Shown: one piece after another, positions 53,415-64,000 of the stretch
How positions within the stretch are numbered: the stretch's first letter is position 1
Layout of the letters: every line of letters starts with the position of its first letter
Source: Closterium sp. Naga37s-1
Lineage: Eukaryota; Streptophyta; Zygnematophyceae; Desmidiales; Closteriaceae
Direction: 5' to 3'
NCBI GenBank assembly: GCA_947471745.1
Contig: CANJKZ010000425.1
Coordinates: forward strand, 1,406,501-1,470,500
DNA: 64,000 nucleotides
The notes under the pieces: generated by a model
Seen by the model: only the letters and a program-made list of their open reading frames with translations
What the model was told of the DNA's origin: nothing
Database searches by the model: none
Made by a program: the position numbers and the translations under genes

Positions 53415-55010
53415 TCCGGGGAAAAGAAGGCGGAAGGAAAGCGGAACAAAGGCGGAAGGAAAACAGAAGAATGGGAGACGTGGAGGATTTACACGTTGCT
53501 GCGCCGAGACACCTCCTTCGCTACGGCTTGCTATCCGTCCACGGAAACTTGCGTCCGTTGCCTGACGCTGGCAAACTGAGGCCTCGCTATCGGTTAATAC
53601 TGATTAATGACATGCGGCATATTGGCAATTCCGTAAGGAATCTAACGCTGGTGCTGACAGGACAAACTCGGAAATTAAGGGAGTGAATAAGAGCTATCGC
53701 AGTTGACCAGAACTGACTCATGGCACAATGATATGGCATGGCAGCTGCTCCTATCAGCTCCAAGTCCTTCAGTTCCGCTCCTGTCAGCTAAAAGCGCCTC
53801 AGCTGCTTCAGGCGCGTACGATTTATGGGGGTTCGTTGTTCACGTACAAGTTTCAGTGTGTGTTACGGGTGCAATGAATCGAGGTAGCGAGGATTGCACT
53901 AGAGTGTTCAACAAGTACAAAGTATGAGCGAAGGCATGAGCGAATACTTATACGCGAAAATGTGCAAACGGTAACGCGGTGTGTGCGAGCTAGCTAGTGC
54001 TACGCTGGCGCGAGGTTCGGGCTAGTCCCGAAGCGTAGGCCGATTCGGCTGCTCCAGCAGCGAGGTTTGGTGAAACAGTGCGTGTGAAGTTGGCGAGAGT
54101 AACGGGCGAACAATGGCAAATACGGTACTAAACGCGATGTCGGTCGCGGTAAGGAATAGCGAGAAAATTCCTGAGTTCCACACGTTGTCATATGTCACAC
54201 ATCTCTCAAGCAGTTGTTCTTCTTCCTGCAAGTTCCTCTGCTCGCTGCAAGCAGTCCTTCAGCCCGACAACAAATTTGCTTAGTTCTACTCGCGCGTGAC
54301 AACGATACTCGACGCTTCTCGATACAGTTCTCGCTGGGCGAACTATTTTAACGACGGCTACGTTTAGTCATCCGTGCGGCGTTTACATTCCGGCTGATAG
54401 AGCATCTTGCGAGCGACGACATTTTCCGCTGGTCAAAGTTCTTCTCGCTGGCGATGTTGGGCGACGATTCCTCAATTTCCGTCATTATGCTCACCAACGA
54501 CGTTAGTCGACGCTCGCAACCATCCTTCTTGCTGGCGATGGTTCGTCTCTCGTGCGACGTTTCCTTTCCGAATATCTAGCTTCTCGTCGGCGACGATGTT
54601 CAACGCTGGTCACAATTTTTCTCGCGGACCGCGATGTTCATCGCTGGCGACGGTTCGTCCGTCTCGCGACGAGTCGTTTCGTCACAGACGGCTCTTGTCG
54701 CTGGCGATTAGCTCTCGACAGGCAGCGATTCCAATCGGCGACGCGCAGTGATGCCAACGCGGCGAAGCCGACCAGGTTAGTCCGCGCAGTTCCCTTCAGT
54801 CCACCTCTCGCTCATCGTTTCGCGCAGATAAGCGTATTATTAGTTGCTGTCGCGTATTTCCGCCTACTCACCTTCCGAACTGGTCGCGTGTTCTCCGTGG
54901 CATGGCAGGCGCGTTCGGCGATGCGCGTTCGTCGCGAGCGGGCGTGCAGTGCAGCTCGCTCGCTCGCTCCGCAAGCCGCGCGCGCTGCTGCGGGAGCTGC
55001 GCGACGGCGT
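53415..55010. other. Intergenic with degenerate TCGCTGGCGA repeats
   Basis: No supported gene. Between about 54400 and 54760 the motif TCGCTGGCGATG recurs at irregular spacing (about 54447, 54529, 54582, 54632, 54695), which suggests an old decayed minisatellite. This is the divergent region between a minus-strand and a plus-strand unit. Confidence 0.45.
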
Positions 55011-55656
55011 GAGTGCATGCGCGCAACGAATGGTGCGTCGCGCTCGCCTCTGGCGGACATGGATTCACCGCGTAGCGCTGTGCTGCATGCCCCACCTCGC
55101 ACCCTCGCTCACGTCACCGCGTGCTCGTCAGGTAAGCATTCCACCTCTCCGCTGATTGATCTGATTGGCTTTCGCCGTCCCTATTGCAACCCATTGCCTG
55201 ATGCCGATTCTTGAGTTCACCCACCTCTCTGATGCCTCTTTGAACGCCGTTTGGTGGCATAAGTGTGACCTTGCTCTCTCTTACCTCACCTGCTGCCTTT
55301 CCCTCACGCTTCTCGCTTCCACTCTCACCATTCCCTTTCCTTGCCCATTCTCACTTACCTACCCCCCCCTCTCCCTGCCTCACCGCCTCCCGCCCTCGCC
55401 CCTTATTGTTCCCCTTCTCCACCCCCCCGCCTCCTATCCCTCCCTGGCAGGTCACTGGCGCAGCTGCACGCAACAGGCAGCAGGGAGCAGGGAGCAGGCA
55501 GCACGCAGCAGGCAGCAGGCAGCGGGCAGCAGTGAAGCGTTGACTGTCTTCGCCTTCAAGCTAAGTGCCTTGTACTCGCTGTTCAGGGTTTGCACTGTTG
55601 CACTGTTTGCGTGTCGCATGTCCATCCAAATCGGGCCATTCGTGAGGGCACAACTC

Positions 55657-55808
55657 GCGAGTCACAGACAATTTCTTCCTCAGGTTCAAGTTCAGGTTCA
55701 GGTTCAGGTTCAGGTTCAGGTTCAGGTTCAGGTTCAGGTTCAGGTTCAGGTTCAGCCCCCCTAAGGTCATACAGCCCGTCAGGTTCCCTTGGGGTCTGTG
55801 GCTTGTGG
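55657..55808. repeat. Inverted-repeat unit with TTCAGG microsatellite (copy 1)
   Basis: Ends are inverted copies of a 14-mer (GCGAGTCACAGACA left, GGTCTGTGGCTTG type right). The interior is a hexamer run (TTCAGG x 12, 55684-55756). Related units lie at 57450-57584 and 58259-58403. Confidence 0.6.
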
Positions 55809-57449
55809 TTTCGCCTCCACCAATGGCCCCTCCTTCCCGTCCCTTGTTGTTATTTGTGTTCTGCTGTTACATCCACCTTTTTAGTGGCCTGTTGGCATCG
55901 CACTCGACGCACTCCCTTCCCCCATCATCCCACATGAGCGAATCTCGTTCCCACTCCTTCTCATCTCATCCTGCCCTGCCCTGCCCGCCCTGCCGTCCCT
56001 GCCCTGCCAGGTCTGCACAAGCCAAGGGGAGAGCAGCGGGCGAGCAGCAAGCAACGGGGAGGGCCAAGGTGGGCAGCTGGAGGGTGAGCAGGGCAGCAGC
56101 GCCGGCCTCATCAACGGTCGAGGTTACAGTATCGCCCCGCCACCACACTCCACATGAGCCCGCTCCCCCTCAGGTTCAGGTGCAGGTGCAGGTGCACGTG
56201 CAGGTTGGTAGTGGCTCTTGTGGGGTTGTGGTTGGCATCACAGGCACCGTCGTTTCTGCTGTTGCACTTGTACACTTCTCTCCATTGCAACCCCTCTTAC
56301 CTTCGTCTGCCTTTCCTCTCATTCCTTTCCCCCCTGCCCTCCCTTCCCTGTCAGGCCTGCACAAGCCAAAGGGAGGGCAGCAGGCGAGCAGCAATCGAGG
56401 GGGGGGCCAAGGCGGGCAGCAGGAGTGCGGGCAGCTGGGCAGCAGCGCCGGCCTCATCAACGGTTGAGGTTGCAGTATCGCCCCTGCCACCACACTCCAC
56501 TCGAGCCCACTCCCCCTCAGGTGCAGGTTCAGGTTGGTAGCGGCTCTTGTGGGGTTGTGGTTGGCGTCACATGCACTGTCGTTTCTGCTGTTGCACGTGT
56601 GTTTGACACTTTTCTCCATTGCAACCCCTCTTACTTTCGACCGCCTTTCCTTTCCGCCCTGCCCTCCATCCCCTCCCTTCCCTGCCAGGCCTTCACAAGC
56701 CAGGGGGAGGGCAGCAGGCGAGCAGCAGGCAAGGGGAGCACCAGGGCGGGCAGCAGGAGCGCGGGCAGCGGGGCAGCAGCGCCGGCCTCATCAACGGTTG
56801 AGGTTGCAGTATCGCCCCTGCCACCACATTCCACTCGAGCCCACTCCCCCTCAGGTTCAGGCTCAGGTGCAGGTTCAGGTTGGTAGCGGCTCTTGTGGGG
56901 TTGTGGTTGGCGTCACATGCACCGTCATTTTGCACTCACACTGCTGTCTGTCTTCTCGTTTGGGAGGGAGGCAGCAGTGCAGCATGGCAATCCCACTGCA
57001 GCAAGGGAGAGTATCGGGATGGGCTTGGCCTCTCAAGGTAAGCCTCGTACCTCTTTTTGCCGCTGCACTGCTTTTCTGCTAACTTGCCCACGCGCTCGTC
57101 CCTTTGATTCGCCCTTGCCTGTTTCAATGCCTGCACTCACTCCCCTCCTGGCCTTCCCTTCCGTTCTGCCCCCCTCCATGTCATCTCGCAATGCAGCAGA
57201 GACAGCTGACGGGACCAGTTGTAGCAGCATCAGCAGTGGGGAGCACTGATGCAGCAGGGGAGGGGAGAGGAGGGAGGGGGACACAAGGCGGCATCTCTCG
57301 GCGCTTCTTCAGCTGCCAGCTAAGTGCTTTCGCCTCCCTGGACTCACTCTTGCCTGCTGCTCACTGCTCATGCTGAATTACTCTTGTCGTTTTCGCATGC
57401 GCTTCTGTGTTGTATCCCTGAAATCTTGCCGCTGGTTGGGGGCCCGGTT

Positions 57450-57584
57450 CAAAAGCCACAGACCTTCCCTTATTCTTGGTAAACCCCTCAGGTTAAGCCC
57501 TCCCTAGACTTTTACAGCCCAATCAGGTACAACCCCTACAGCAGGTTAATCCCCCCAGGTTCCCTCAAAGGTCTGTGGCTTGTG
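57450..57584. repeat. Inverted-repeat unit (copy 2)
   Basis: Left end CAAAAGCCACAGACCTT, right end AAGGTCTGTGGCTTGTG: 15 of 17 positions pair. The interior carries dispersed CTCAGGTTAA/CCAGGTT motifs. It also belongs to the larger duplicated block that includes copy 3. Confidence 0.7.
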
Positions 57585-58052
57585 CTCTCGCCTTCACCAG
57601 TGGCCCCTCCCCTCGCATGTGCTGCTTTCAAACTCACAGCTGCCAAAACAGAATCATTCCGTGATTGCAATACTCACAGGCTCTGTGCGTGCTCGTTGCA
57701 GGTGGAGGGGAGGGGCGCTGGGGTCAACACCGACACTTCCCCACGCCTCTCCCCGGTGGACATGCAGGAGGGAGGGAGGGAGGCAGCGCTGGGAGGGGAT
57801 GGGAGGGAGGCAGCACTGCAGCATGGCAACCCCACTGCTTAAAGGGAGAGTATGGGCTTGGGTCTTCCAAGGTAAGCCTCTCTCCAGCTCTTTTCTGCCA
57901 CACTCACTTGTTGCTGTGGGTCTTTGGCGCTGCCTGCTGCTTATCCTTCTGCTTCGCCCTTGCTTACCCCACGACCTTCACTCACTCGCCTCCTGTCCTT
58001 CCTTCCGTCTGCCCCCTTCCAATTCCCTCTCAATGCATCAGAGGCAGCACAG

Positions 58053-58094
<42 letters not shown>

Positions 58095-58258
58095 GGGAGG
58101 GGAGGGAAGGAGTCAATATCTTCAGCTGCCAGTTAAGTGCCTTCTCTTCCCTGGTATCACCCTTGCTTGCTGCTCTTTCCTCTCACTGCCTGAATCATTT
58201 TCGCATGTGCCTCCGCGCTTTCTCCCTAAACAACTCGCCACTGGTTGGGGCCTGGTTT

Positions 58259-58403
58259 GCAAGCCACAGACCCTCCCCCTTAGCTCCTAAGCCCCTCAGG
58301 TCAAGCCCTCCCTAGGCCTTACACCCCCCTCAGGTTACCCCCTACTTCCAGGTCATTTTTCAGGTTCAGATTTTCAGGTTCCCTTGATGGTCTGTGGCTT
58401 GTG
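58259..58403. repeat. Inverted-repeat unit (copy 3)
   Basis: Left end GCAAGCCACAGACCCTC, right end TGGTCTGTGGCTTGTG. The interior resembles copy 2 (CCCCTCAGGTCAAGCCCTCC). Flanks CACTGGTTGGGGCC and CCGCCAGTGG are also shared. Confidence 0.7.
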
Positions 58404-59659
58404 ATTCTTCCCTCCGCCAGTGGTCCCTTCCCTCCACTTCCCTGCGTTTGTAGTCCCAGGTGCCATGCCAGCCTTGTGTTATGATTGCACACTGACTATC
58501 TCTGCGTGTGTGCCTTGCAGGTGGAGGGGAGGGGCGCGTGGGTCAACACGGACACTCTCCCACGCCCCTCCCCTGTGGCCGTGCAGGTACCCACGGGGAT
58601 GGGAGGGCGGCAGCACTGCAGCAGCTTGCAGTTGGTGCCACGAGGAAGAGTATCGGGGTGGGCTGGCCTCTCAAGGTGCGTTACCTCCCTCCTTCAAGTT
58701 CATTTGTTGCTGCAGTTCTCTCTGCATTGTTCCCTTGTTTCCTTTGTCAGCTTATGCGTTTCCCTGTTAACTTTAGTGTTTCTGTTCATGTCACATCACT
58801 AACCTTCTGCCCATTCTCTCCTGTCCCCCTCCCCCTTCTCTGCCCGCCACCAGGTCATTTGGCATCAAGAGAAGAGTGCAGCAGAGGAAGCAGAGTAGCA
58901 GGCCGGCAGCAGCAGTTGCAGCAGCAGAAGCAGCAGCGCAGCAGCAGTAGGGGGTGGGGGGCTGGGCAGGAGATTAGGCTAGGCATGGTGTGAGCAAGGT
59001 GTGGTAAAAGGTTTGGTATGGTACCAGGTGAGGTATGGTGATCTGATTCCCTCCTCTCTCTCTTCCCCCTCTTCTCCCCTGCAGGCTGAAGGTGGGAGCA
59101 CTGGAGCAAGGGCGGGAGAGTGGAGTCCAACCTCTAACTCACCTCCTCCTCTTTCCCTTCTCCCTTCCCTCTCAGCAGCACACTCCTGGACCACAGAGGA
59201 GTCTCCCCCTCCCCTAATCACCCCATCTCTCTCCACTTCCCAGCAGCCTCAGCATCATGGCGCTCTGCACGGCTGAGGTAGGTACAGGTGAGTATGCATG
59301 TGAGTGAAGTGTGGGGAGGGTGGGTGGGGGCATGGGGAGCAAGCGGGGAGTTGACTGCCTTAGGGGCAGCATCCTCTGGGGTTGTGACTTGTGAGTCGGG
59401 GTGTGGTGGGTGAAAGTTGCGCGGCACGGCACTCGGTGCTCAGCTTCCCGATCTGGCGTTTAAGGCTTAATGGACACCGTCAGAGCCGACCGGCCAGCGG
59501 CTCTGGTTCGCGTCAGCTCTAGCTACGTCAGGGGTGGGATTTGAGTCTTGGGCTGGAAGCAATTTTCCACTACCACACTTCATCCCACATGGCACGGCCT
59601 CTAGGGTTGCTGTTTCCCAAGGGAAGTGGGCTCTCTGCTGCTCCTACTGCTGGCAGGCG

Positions 59660-60632
59660 AAGGTGGGGATGGGCTGGGTGGATGAGTGAGAGAAGGGGGC
59701 TGAACCCCCTTGGATCTATGTGGCAAAAGACGCGTCCTGCGTCTAGGACGCTTGCGTCCAGACACAGCGTCTTAGACGCAGGACGCTAGATGAGGGCCTT
59801 TAGGACGCATGAAAAGACGCATGCCCGGGCAGGGCAAAAAAAACCCCGGGCAGCTGTAAAAAAAAAGTTATAGGGCTTGGGAGGGGGGGGGGGCTTTGCA
59901 CACATTCAATGCAAAAATTTCCCCAACAATTAAACCTTAAGGGTTTACTAAGGAGAATTGGGGTTGTGAATGGAGGGAGCACAAATGAGATGTGTGCAAC
60001 CCTAAATGGGTTTGGTTGGAGGCCACAAAGGTTGGATGTTCTAGATGTAGAGTGGTTTGGTGGGTTGGGTTGGGGGCTTAACAAATTTGTGTAGAGGGGT
60101 TTGAAGTTGGGGGGGGTGTGCTGTTTTCAATGTCGAGTTGCTTTTGGGGGGTCTTTTTTTCGCGAAATTGACATTGGCGTCGAATTTGCGAATGTCAATT
60201 TCGCGTTTCGGGATTTTTTTTTCCAGAGGCAGACCGAAAAAAAAACAGGATGCGTCCTGCGTCTGGATGCGCGTCCTGCGTCTCTGCGTCCAGACGCAGG
60301 ACGCAGCAGGACGCGTGCGTCTTTTGCCACATAGCCTTGGGTGGGCGAGTGAGGGAAGGGGGCTGAGTGCCCTTGGGTGGGTGAGTGAGACAGAAGGGGG
60401 TTGAATCCCCTAGGGTGGGTGAGTGAGAGAGAAGGGGGCTAAATGCCCTTGGGTGGGTGAGTGAGACAGAAGGGGGTTGAATCCCCTTGGGTGGGCGGGT
60501 GAGAGAGAAGGGGGCTGAATCCCCTTGGGTGGGCGAGTGAGAGAGAAGGGGGCTGAATCCCGTTGGGTGGGTGAGTGAGAGAGAAGGGGGCTGAACCCCC
60601 TTTCTTGGTTGGGTGAGTGAGAGAGGCCCATG
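59660..60632. repeat. 38-bp minisatellite split by the MITE
   Basis: A unit with core GGTGGGTGAGTGAGAGAGAA, continuing GGGGGCTGAATCCCCTT, occurs about eight times at 60336-60632 and about once at 59672-59712, left of the MITE. The element inserted inside the array. The part GGGGGCTGAACCCCC is itself a small hairpin. Confidence 0.92.
59719..60331. mobile_element. 613-bp MITE with TA target duplication
   Basis: Both ends read TGTGGCAAAAGACGC as inverted repeats and are flanked by TA. Subterminal regions are packed with GGACGC/GCGTCC motifs in both orientations (CGTCCTGCGTCT, TGCGTCCAGACGCAGGACGC). The interior is AT-richer, with homopolymer runs and an inner perfect 15-bp inverted repeat (CGCGAAATTGACATT near 60162, matched inverted at about 60206). 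No transposase. TA duplication fits Tc1/mariner or a related superfamily. Confidence 0.85.
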
Positions 60633-60905
60633 ACTGCATTCGCAGCTGCCACAAACCAGTCACCTATCAGACCCCATGGGTCCGCCGGTGGTACTTGCCT
60701 CCATGAGCCTGCCTCAGACTGACTGGGAATAGAAACGCACTGTGTTGAGACTGTCGCACCTGCCTGCACTGTACCGGCATTTCTCTGGACTATGTGTTGG
60801 ATTTGATGGTACGGAAAAAAAAAGTCTCGATTACCAGTCATATGCATACAACACTGGTTTACTACCATAATATGTGTATGGAACGGTACCAGTGACTCGA
60901 TATGA

Positions 60906-63013
60906 TCAAGCTGTGAGCTGCGACCAGAGAAGTGGATCGTCATAGTCCTTCACAACAATGGCTGCCCCTGCTTTATACAATGCGTCTTCTGTGTTACCAG
61001 TCAGTAAACCCACAGTTGCAAGATTTGCTGCCACGGCTGCTCTCATGCCCGAAGGTGAGTCCTGCAAATAAGTTTGTTAAAAAGAAAACACATTTCAGTT
61101 CCAGAATCAACAGAAAACTGTGCTCTTCACAACACCCTAGTGACTCTCCTTCGCTCTTCCAGAAGTCTGACACTTCAGTGCATCAGACTTCCCTTGTCAA
61201 CACCCCGCACCTCCCCTCTCCATGCTACTGGTTTCCCCCCCTCAGGTGCCTCCGATGCATCCCTCGCCCCTCTGATCACCACTGCCCGCCCCTTTCCCCT
61301 GCCCTCCGCTCGCCCAGCCCCTGCCCGTAGCTGCACCTCCCCTCCCATCCCAGCCTAAGACAGACTCACCTCGCACGCAAAGCATTCGTCCGGCCGAACG
61401 CCAAACCGGCGCATGGCCTCCTGGTACGGGTCGAGGAACGGCTTGGCGCGGGCACACTCGGATCCGATAACGAGGTGCTCAAAGAAGGAGGTGAGGCCCA
61501 GCGCTGCCAGCATCTGCTCCGCATTCTCCCTCGGGGCGTTTGTCACTGCGGCTCTGCGCAGCCCTGTAGCCTCTATCCATGCGCACAGCCTGTCCAGCCC
61601 AGCCACTGGCTTGATGTGATCCGCTGCCAGTCTGATGTGAGGGACGAGGGTTGGGAGGAGGGGGTTGATGTGCTCGTTGAAGTCTGAGCAGTCAGCCAGT
61701 CATGGTTGATGAACGCGTGTCATGAATTTTGGTGTGCTGTTGAAACCAAATGGAAGCATGGAACGGTGCTGCATTCAAACGTTAGGCTTAGGAAGAGGGG
61801 GATTGGGAGAAGAGTACAAGGGAAACAGAGTATTCAGCTCACACACAAATACAGAAAACAGTGGAACTTCATCACTACACCTCACAGAATAAAAGCCTGT
61901 TCATAACACGACACTATCACACACTGACCCCTGATTGTACCACGCCATTACCAACACCGCACAAATCTCAACACCACGCACAGCAACACACACTGACCTT
62001 CTAAAGAGCGCCTCTTTCTCGTCAAGAAACGCCGTGCGCTGCTCCTCGGTCCACTCCGGGAACAGGTCTCTGCCAATGTCAGGGTTATGTCTGCCGCTGA
62101 TCCGCGTGCGAAAGAACGCGTCGTCGATGGGTCGCCCGCCGTCGAATCCGACGTCGCTGAGCATGCGCTGGAAGGCGAGGAAGTGCAGCGGGTCAGAATC
62201 CGTCAGCGTGCCGTCAATGTCGAACAGTACGGCGCGCAATTGCCTCACGGGAGGAAGCGCGCGCAGCGACAACGGCTCTGTATAGGGGGACCGCGGAAAA
62301 TGGGGGAGGCAAAGGGGGGAGCGATGGTGATGATGGTTTGCGAGGTGGGACGGACGTCTGTTGAACAGTCGCGGTTGCGCAGTTCTATTCGACATGGGAG
62401 ATCCAGACGAAGCTGAGCTGCTGAGCTGTGGGAGGTGAAGTGCGAGCCTACCGTTCACGGTGCTTGTTTTCTGAGCCAGCGGCATGACGGCTGCCGTCGC
62501 CACGTACGCGGCCTCCGACGCCTCCGCCATCGCCGCCTCCGCCGCCTGCGACGCTGCGAACGGCATCGGCGACCCCACGAGAGATCCAACGGTGATTCCG
62601 CCTGCAGCTGCCATGGGTAGCAGAACCACCTTACGACGCGGCGCTTCAACTGCTAAAACTTGCGTTTCTTCCTCGTTTCTCTGTTTTAGCTCGCTTCGCT
62701 GCGACAAACTCTCAGGCTCTTGAGGGCTCGCTGGCCTGGCTGACGCACGAGCGCGGGACAGGCAGCCTCTAGAGGAGATTCGCACTCGCGATCCACCATG
62801 CTGACTGCTGATTGCTGTCGGAACGGTGGCAATGTGCTGCGCACCGAGCTGAAGTGAGACGGTGCGCATACCAACGACGCAAGGAGCAGAGCTGGAGAAA
62901 TCGAGGCGAAAAATGTCGGGCCTGACGAGCAGCTGTGAATGGAAAGCGAGGTGAACGGTGTTTTGTGTTTGTGAGAGCGGGCTGCGAGTTGGTGGGTAGA
63001 TGGAATCATTCAA
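60906..63013 (-). CDS. SGPP: HAD-family phosphatase, SGPP-like
   Basis: Four exons: 62452-63013 (or start at Met 62869, MRTVSLQLGAQHIATVPTAI), 61998-62277, 61370-61685 and 60906-61061. The long Ser/Arg/Ala-rich N-terminus ahead of the catalytic domain suggests plastid targeting. The HAD motifs are in place: I LFDIDGTLTDSD, cap FFRTRISGRHNPDIG, II AAVTNAPRENAEQML, III ECARAKPFLDPYQEAM, IV FACEDSPSGMRAAVAANL. These closely resemble the plant Sgpp phosphatase (At2g38740 type), which acts on small sugar or glycerol phosphates. Stop TGA at 60906-60908 after DYDDPLLWSQLTA. No exon echoes were seen in its introns. Confidence 0.9.
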
Positions 63014-63455
63014 CTAGACATTCTCAAGGGAATCGTCGGAAACCGATGGCCAGAAACTGTGGACAAGTGGCCTAATGAGAACCGTCAATTTCTCAGACGG
63101 GGAACGCATATATTGACTGAGCATATATTCTCGTTTGTTGCAATCGCGGTACACTGCAATGTACAGTAGCAGGCAGGCACGAGCGTGCTTCCTAATATTA
63201 CTTGTGAAATGTCACCATGGCACATGCTCGATGGAAACATACCGTATGCCTCTCCATCATATCATTGGAACCCGCCATAACGAGAAGAACAAATCAAATA
63301 TTTGTCAATTTCAACAAATGACGGGCCAGAAGCTGGAGACAGGGCACGCCGTATCCTTACAAACAAATCAGCTCATTAGCCTACAACCTAATGTTATGTT
63401 AATAATGAGTGTGAGCACCACACTCTACTAGATTAGTAAGGAGGAAGCTCCTGCT
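63014..63455. other. Intergenic; HAD phosphatase promoter
   Basis: AT-richer spacer between two minus-strand genes. No RNA gene or other ORF was supported. Confidence 0.5.
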
Positions 63456-63914
63456 TCACTTCCTGAGGCGCAAAGACGACGCGATGAAGCGAAGGACGCC
63501 AGACTTGCTGCTGCAGCTGCTAGTCTTGGAGGATTTTGGCGACGCGCATGAGCAACCGTCGACAGGATAATCGAACTCAGAAAGGTCATCGTCACACATA
63601 TGGCTGTCAGCGAGCGACGTCAGATGCAGGGACTGCTGTTGTGTCTCAACGACCGCGAGAGCCGCGCAGCGGATTCGCGACCTCGCCTCGTCAATCCAAA
63701 TCGGGCTGCAGGCCAGCTCGGCTTCCCAGCACGCTGAGTCGGCATCGCAGTTGTTATAGTCGAAAGAATCGCGGAAATAGGGAGCCTCGGAATCCGAAGA
63801 GGAAGAGTCGAGACTGCACACGCTCTCCATGTCGCAAACGCGGCTGAACATCTCGAAAGAAAGAACTGAGAGAGGAGATGCAGGGCACATATCGAAGTCG
63901 GCGGTATGAGCCAT
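63456..63914 (-). CDS. Small Ser/Asp/Cys-rich protein, single exon
   Basis: An uninterrupted frame of 152 codons from ATG to stop (MAHTADFDMCPASPLSVLSF to a Lys/Arg-rich end SGVLRFIASSLRLRK). The middle is acidic (VCSLDSSSSDSEAPYFRDS) with ten cysteines. The Ser/Asp box and basic C-terminal end vaguely recall the plant OXS3-type stress proteins, but this is weak. Composition and the clean ATG-to-stop frame favour a real gene. No membrane segment or signal peptide. Confidence 0.5.
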   Translation of the reverse strand: MAHTADFDMCPASPLSVLSFEMFSRVCDMESVCSLDSSSSDSEAPYFRDSFDYNNCDADSACWEAELACSPIWIDEARSRIRCAALAVVETQQQSLHLTSLADSHMCDDDLSEFDYPVDGCSCASPKSSKTSSCSSKSGVLRFIASSLRLRK

Positions 63915-64000
63915 GGTGAAAAGTGTTGCGGAGATGCTTGAGTGGTCCAGGAGGAGTGATCAGGTCGATAGGCTTCTTTGGTTCTATCAAAAATAGTGAG

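Larger units (their letters stand above)
55011..59276 (+). other. Low-complexity, repeatedly duplicated transcription-unit-like region
   Basis: A possible first exon (about 55011-55130, MRATNGASRSPLADMDSPRS, donor GTAAGC) is followed by many short Gln/Ser/Gly-rich stretches behind good AG acceptors (about 55450, 56010, 56355, 56688, 57198, 57700, 58045, 58521, 58855, 59085), several with GTAAGC donors. They recur in three overlapping sets of duplications: about 340 bp x 3 (56005-57010), about 810 bp (57000-58680), and a 74-bp exon-like unit GTGGAGGGGAGGGGCGC at 57702 and 58521. No protein family is recognised and no single long frame emerges. It could be a fast-evolving Gln-rich protein gene or a spliced lncRNA. 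Confidence 0.35.

Noticed and set aside
53703..54231. tRNA or snoRNA candidates in the divergent region
   Set aside because: I found no cloverleaf with conserved B box or box C/D pair that I could support by eye.
59800..60400. Coding capacity in the TA-flanked element
   Set aside because: The longest frames are under 100 codons, full of homopolymer translations, and show no transposase motifs.

Overview
This is a nuclear genome segment of a green plant-lineage eukaryote, most likely a streptophyte alga or an early-diverging land plant. Evidence: genes are split by GT-AG introns; the families are typical of plants (SMP/C2 synaptotagmins, a plant-type O-fucosyltransferase, an EDR2-like DUF1336 protein, an AtSGPP-like HAD phosphatase, a plastid-type ferredoxin/metallo-beta-lactamase fusion); and a short interstitial tract matches the plant telomere motif TTTAGGG. 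Nothing looks bacterial. The species cannot be fixed from the sequence alone.

Layout. 1-4280 (+): 3' part of a synaptotagmin-like gene (SMP end plus C2). 5423-11581 (-): GT92-family glycosyltransferase. 12292-16879 (-): O-fucosyltransferase-like gene. 17135-17690: foldback element and long hairpin in a gene-poor gap. 19225-27510 (+): a complete synaptotagmin (TM-SMP-C2-C2) with a phase-consistent 14-exon model. 28572-28798 (+): orphan Cys-rich exon. 30145-32906 (-): ferredoxin/metallo-beta-lactamase protein, six exons. 33772-42340 (-): EDR2-like DUF1336 gene. 43034-45474 (-): NXPE-like PC-esterase with a TTAA-flanked MITE filling most of intron 1. 46217-52387 (-): IGHMBP2/SMUBP2-type SF1 helicase, with an orphan ABCF1-like first exon just upstream (53182-53414). 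55011-59276 (+): a low-complexity, repeatedly duplicated transcription-unit-like region. 59719-60331: a TA-flanked 613-bp MITE inside a minisatellite. 60906-63013 (-): HAD phosphatase (SGPP-like). 63456-63914 (-): small single-exon ORF.

The outstanding feature is pervasive 'exon echoes'. In at least seven genes, introns hold several partial, diverged tandem copies of an adjoining exon edge, usually with its splice site and part of the flanking intron. Copies nearest the functional exon are the least diverged, so the process looks recurrent. Many echo junctions coincide with a short palindrome of consensus TTTTGAGNCGNCTCAAAA (centres TCGA, GCGC, ACGT or AATT). That motif recurs in unrelated genes and in one intron has expanded into a 22-copy minisatellite. 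Two genes (PC-esterase and HAD phosphatase) carry no visible echoes. The genes do not form an operon-like pathway, but several act at membranes or in the secretory system: two ER/plasma-membrane contact-site proteins, three secretory-pathway glycan enzymes and one lipid-binding protein.
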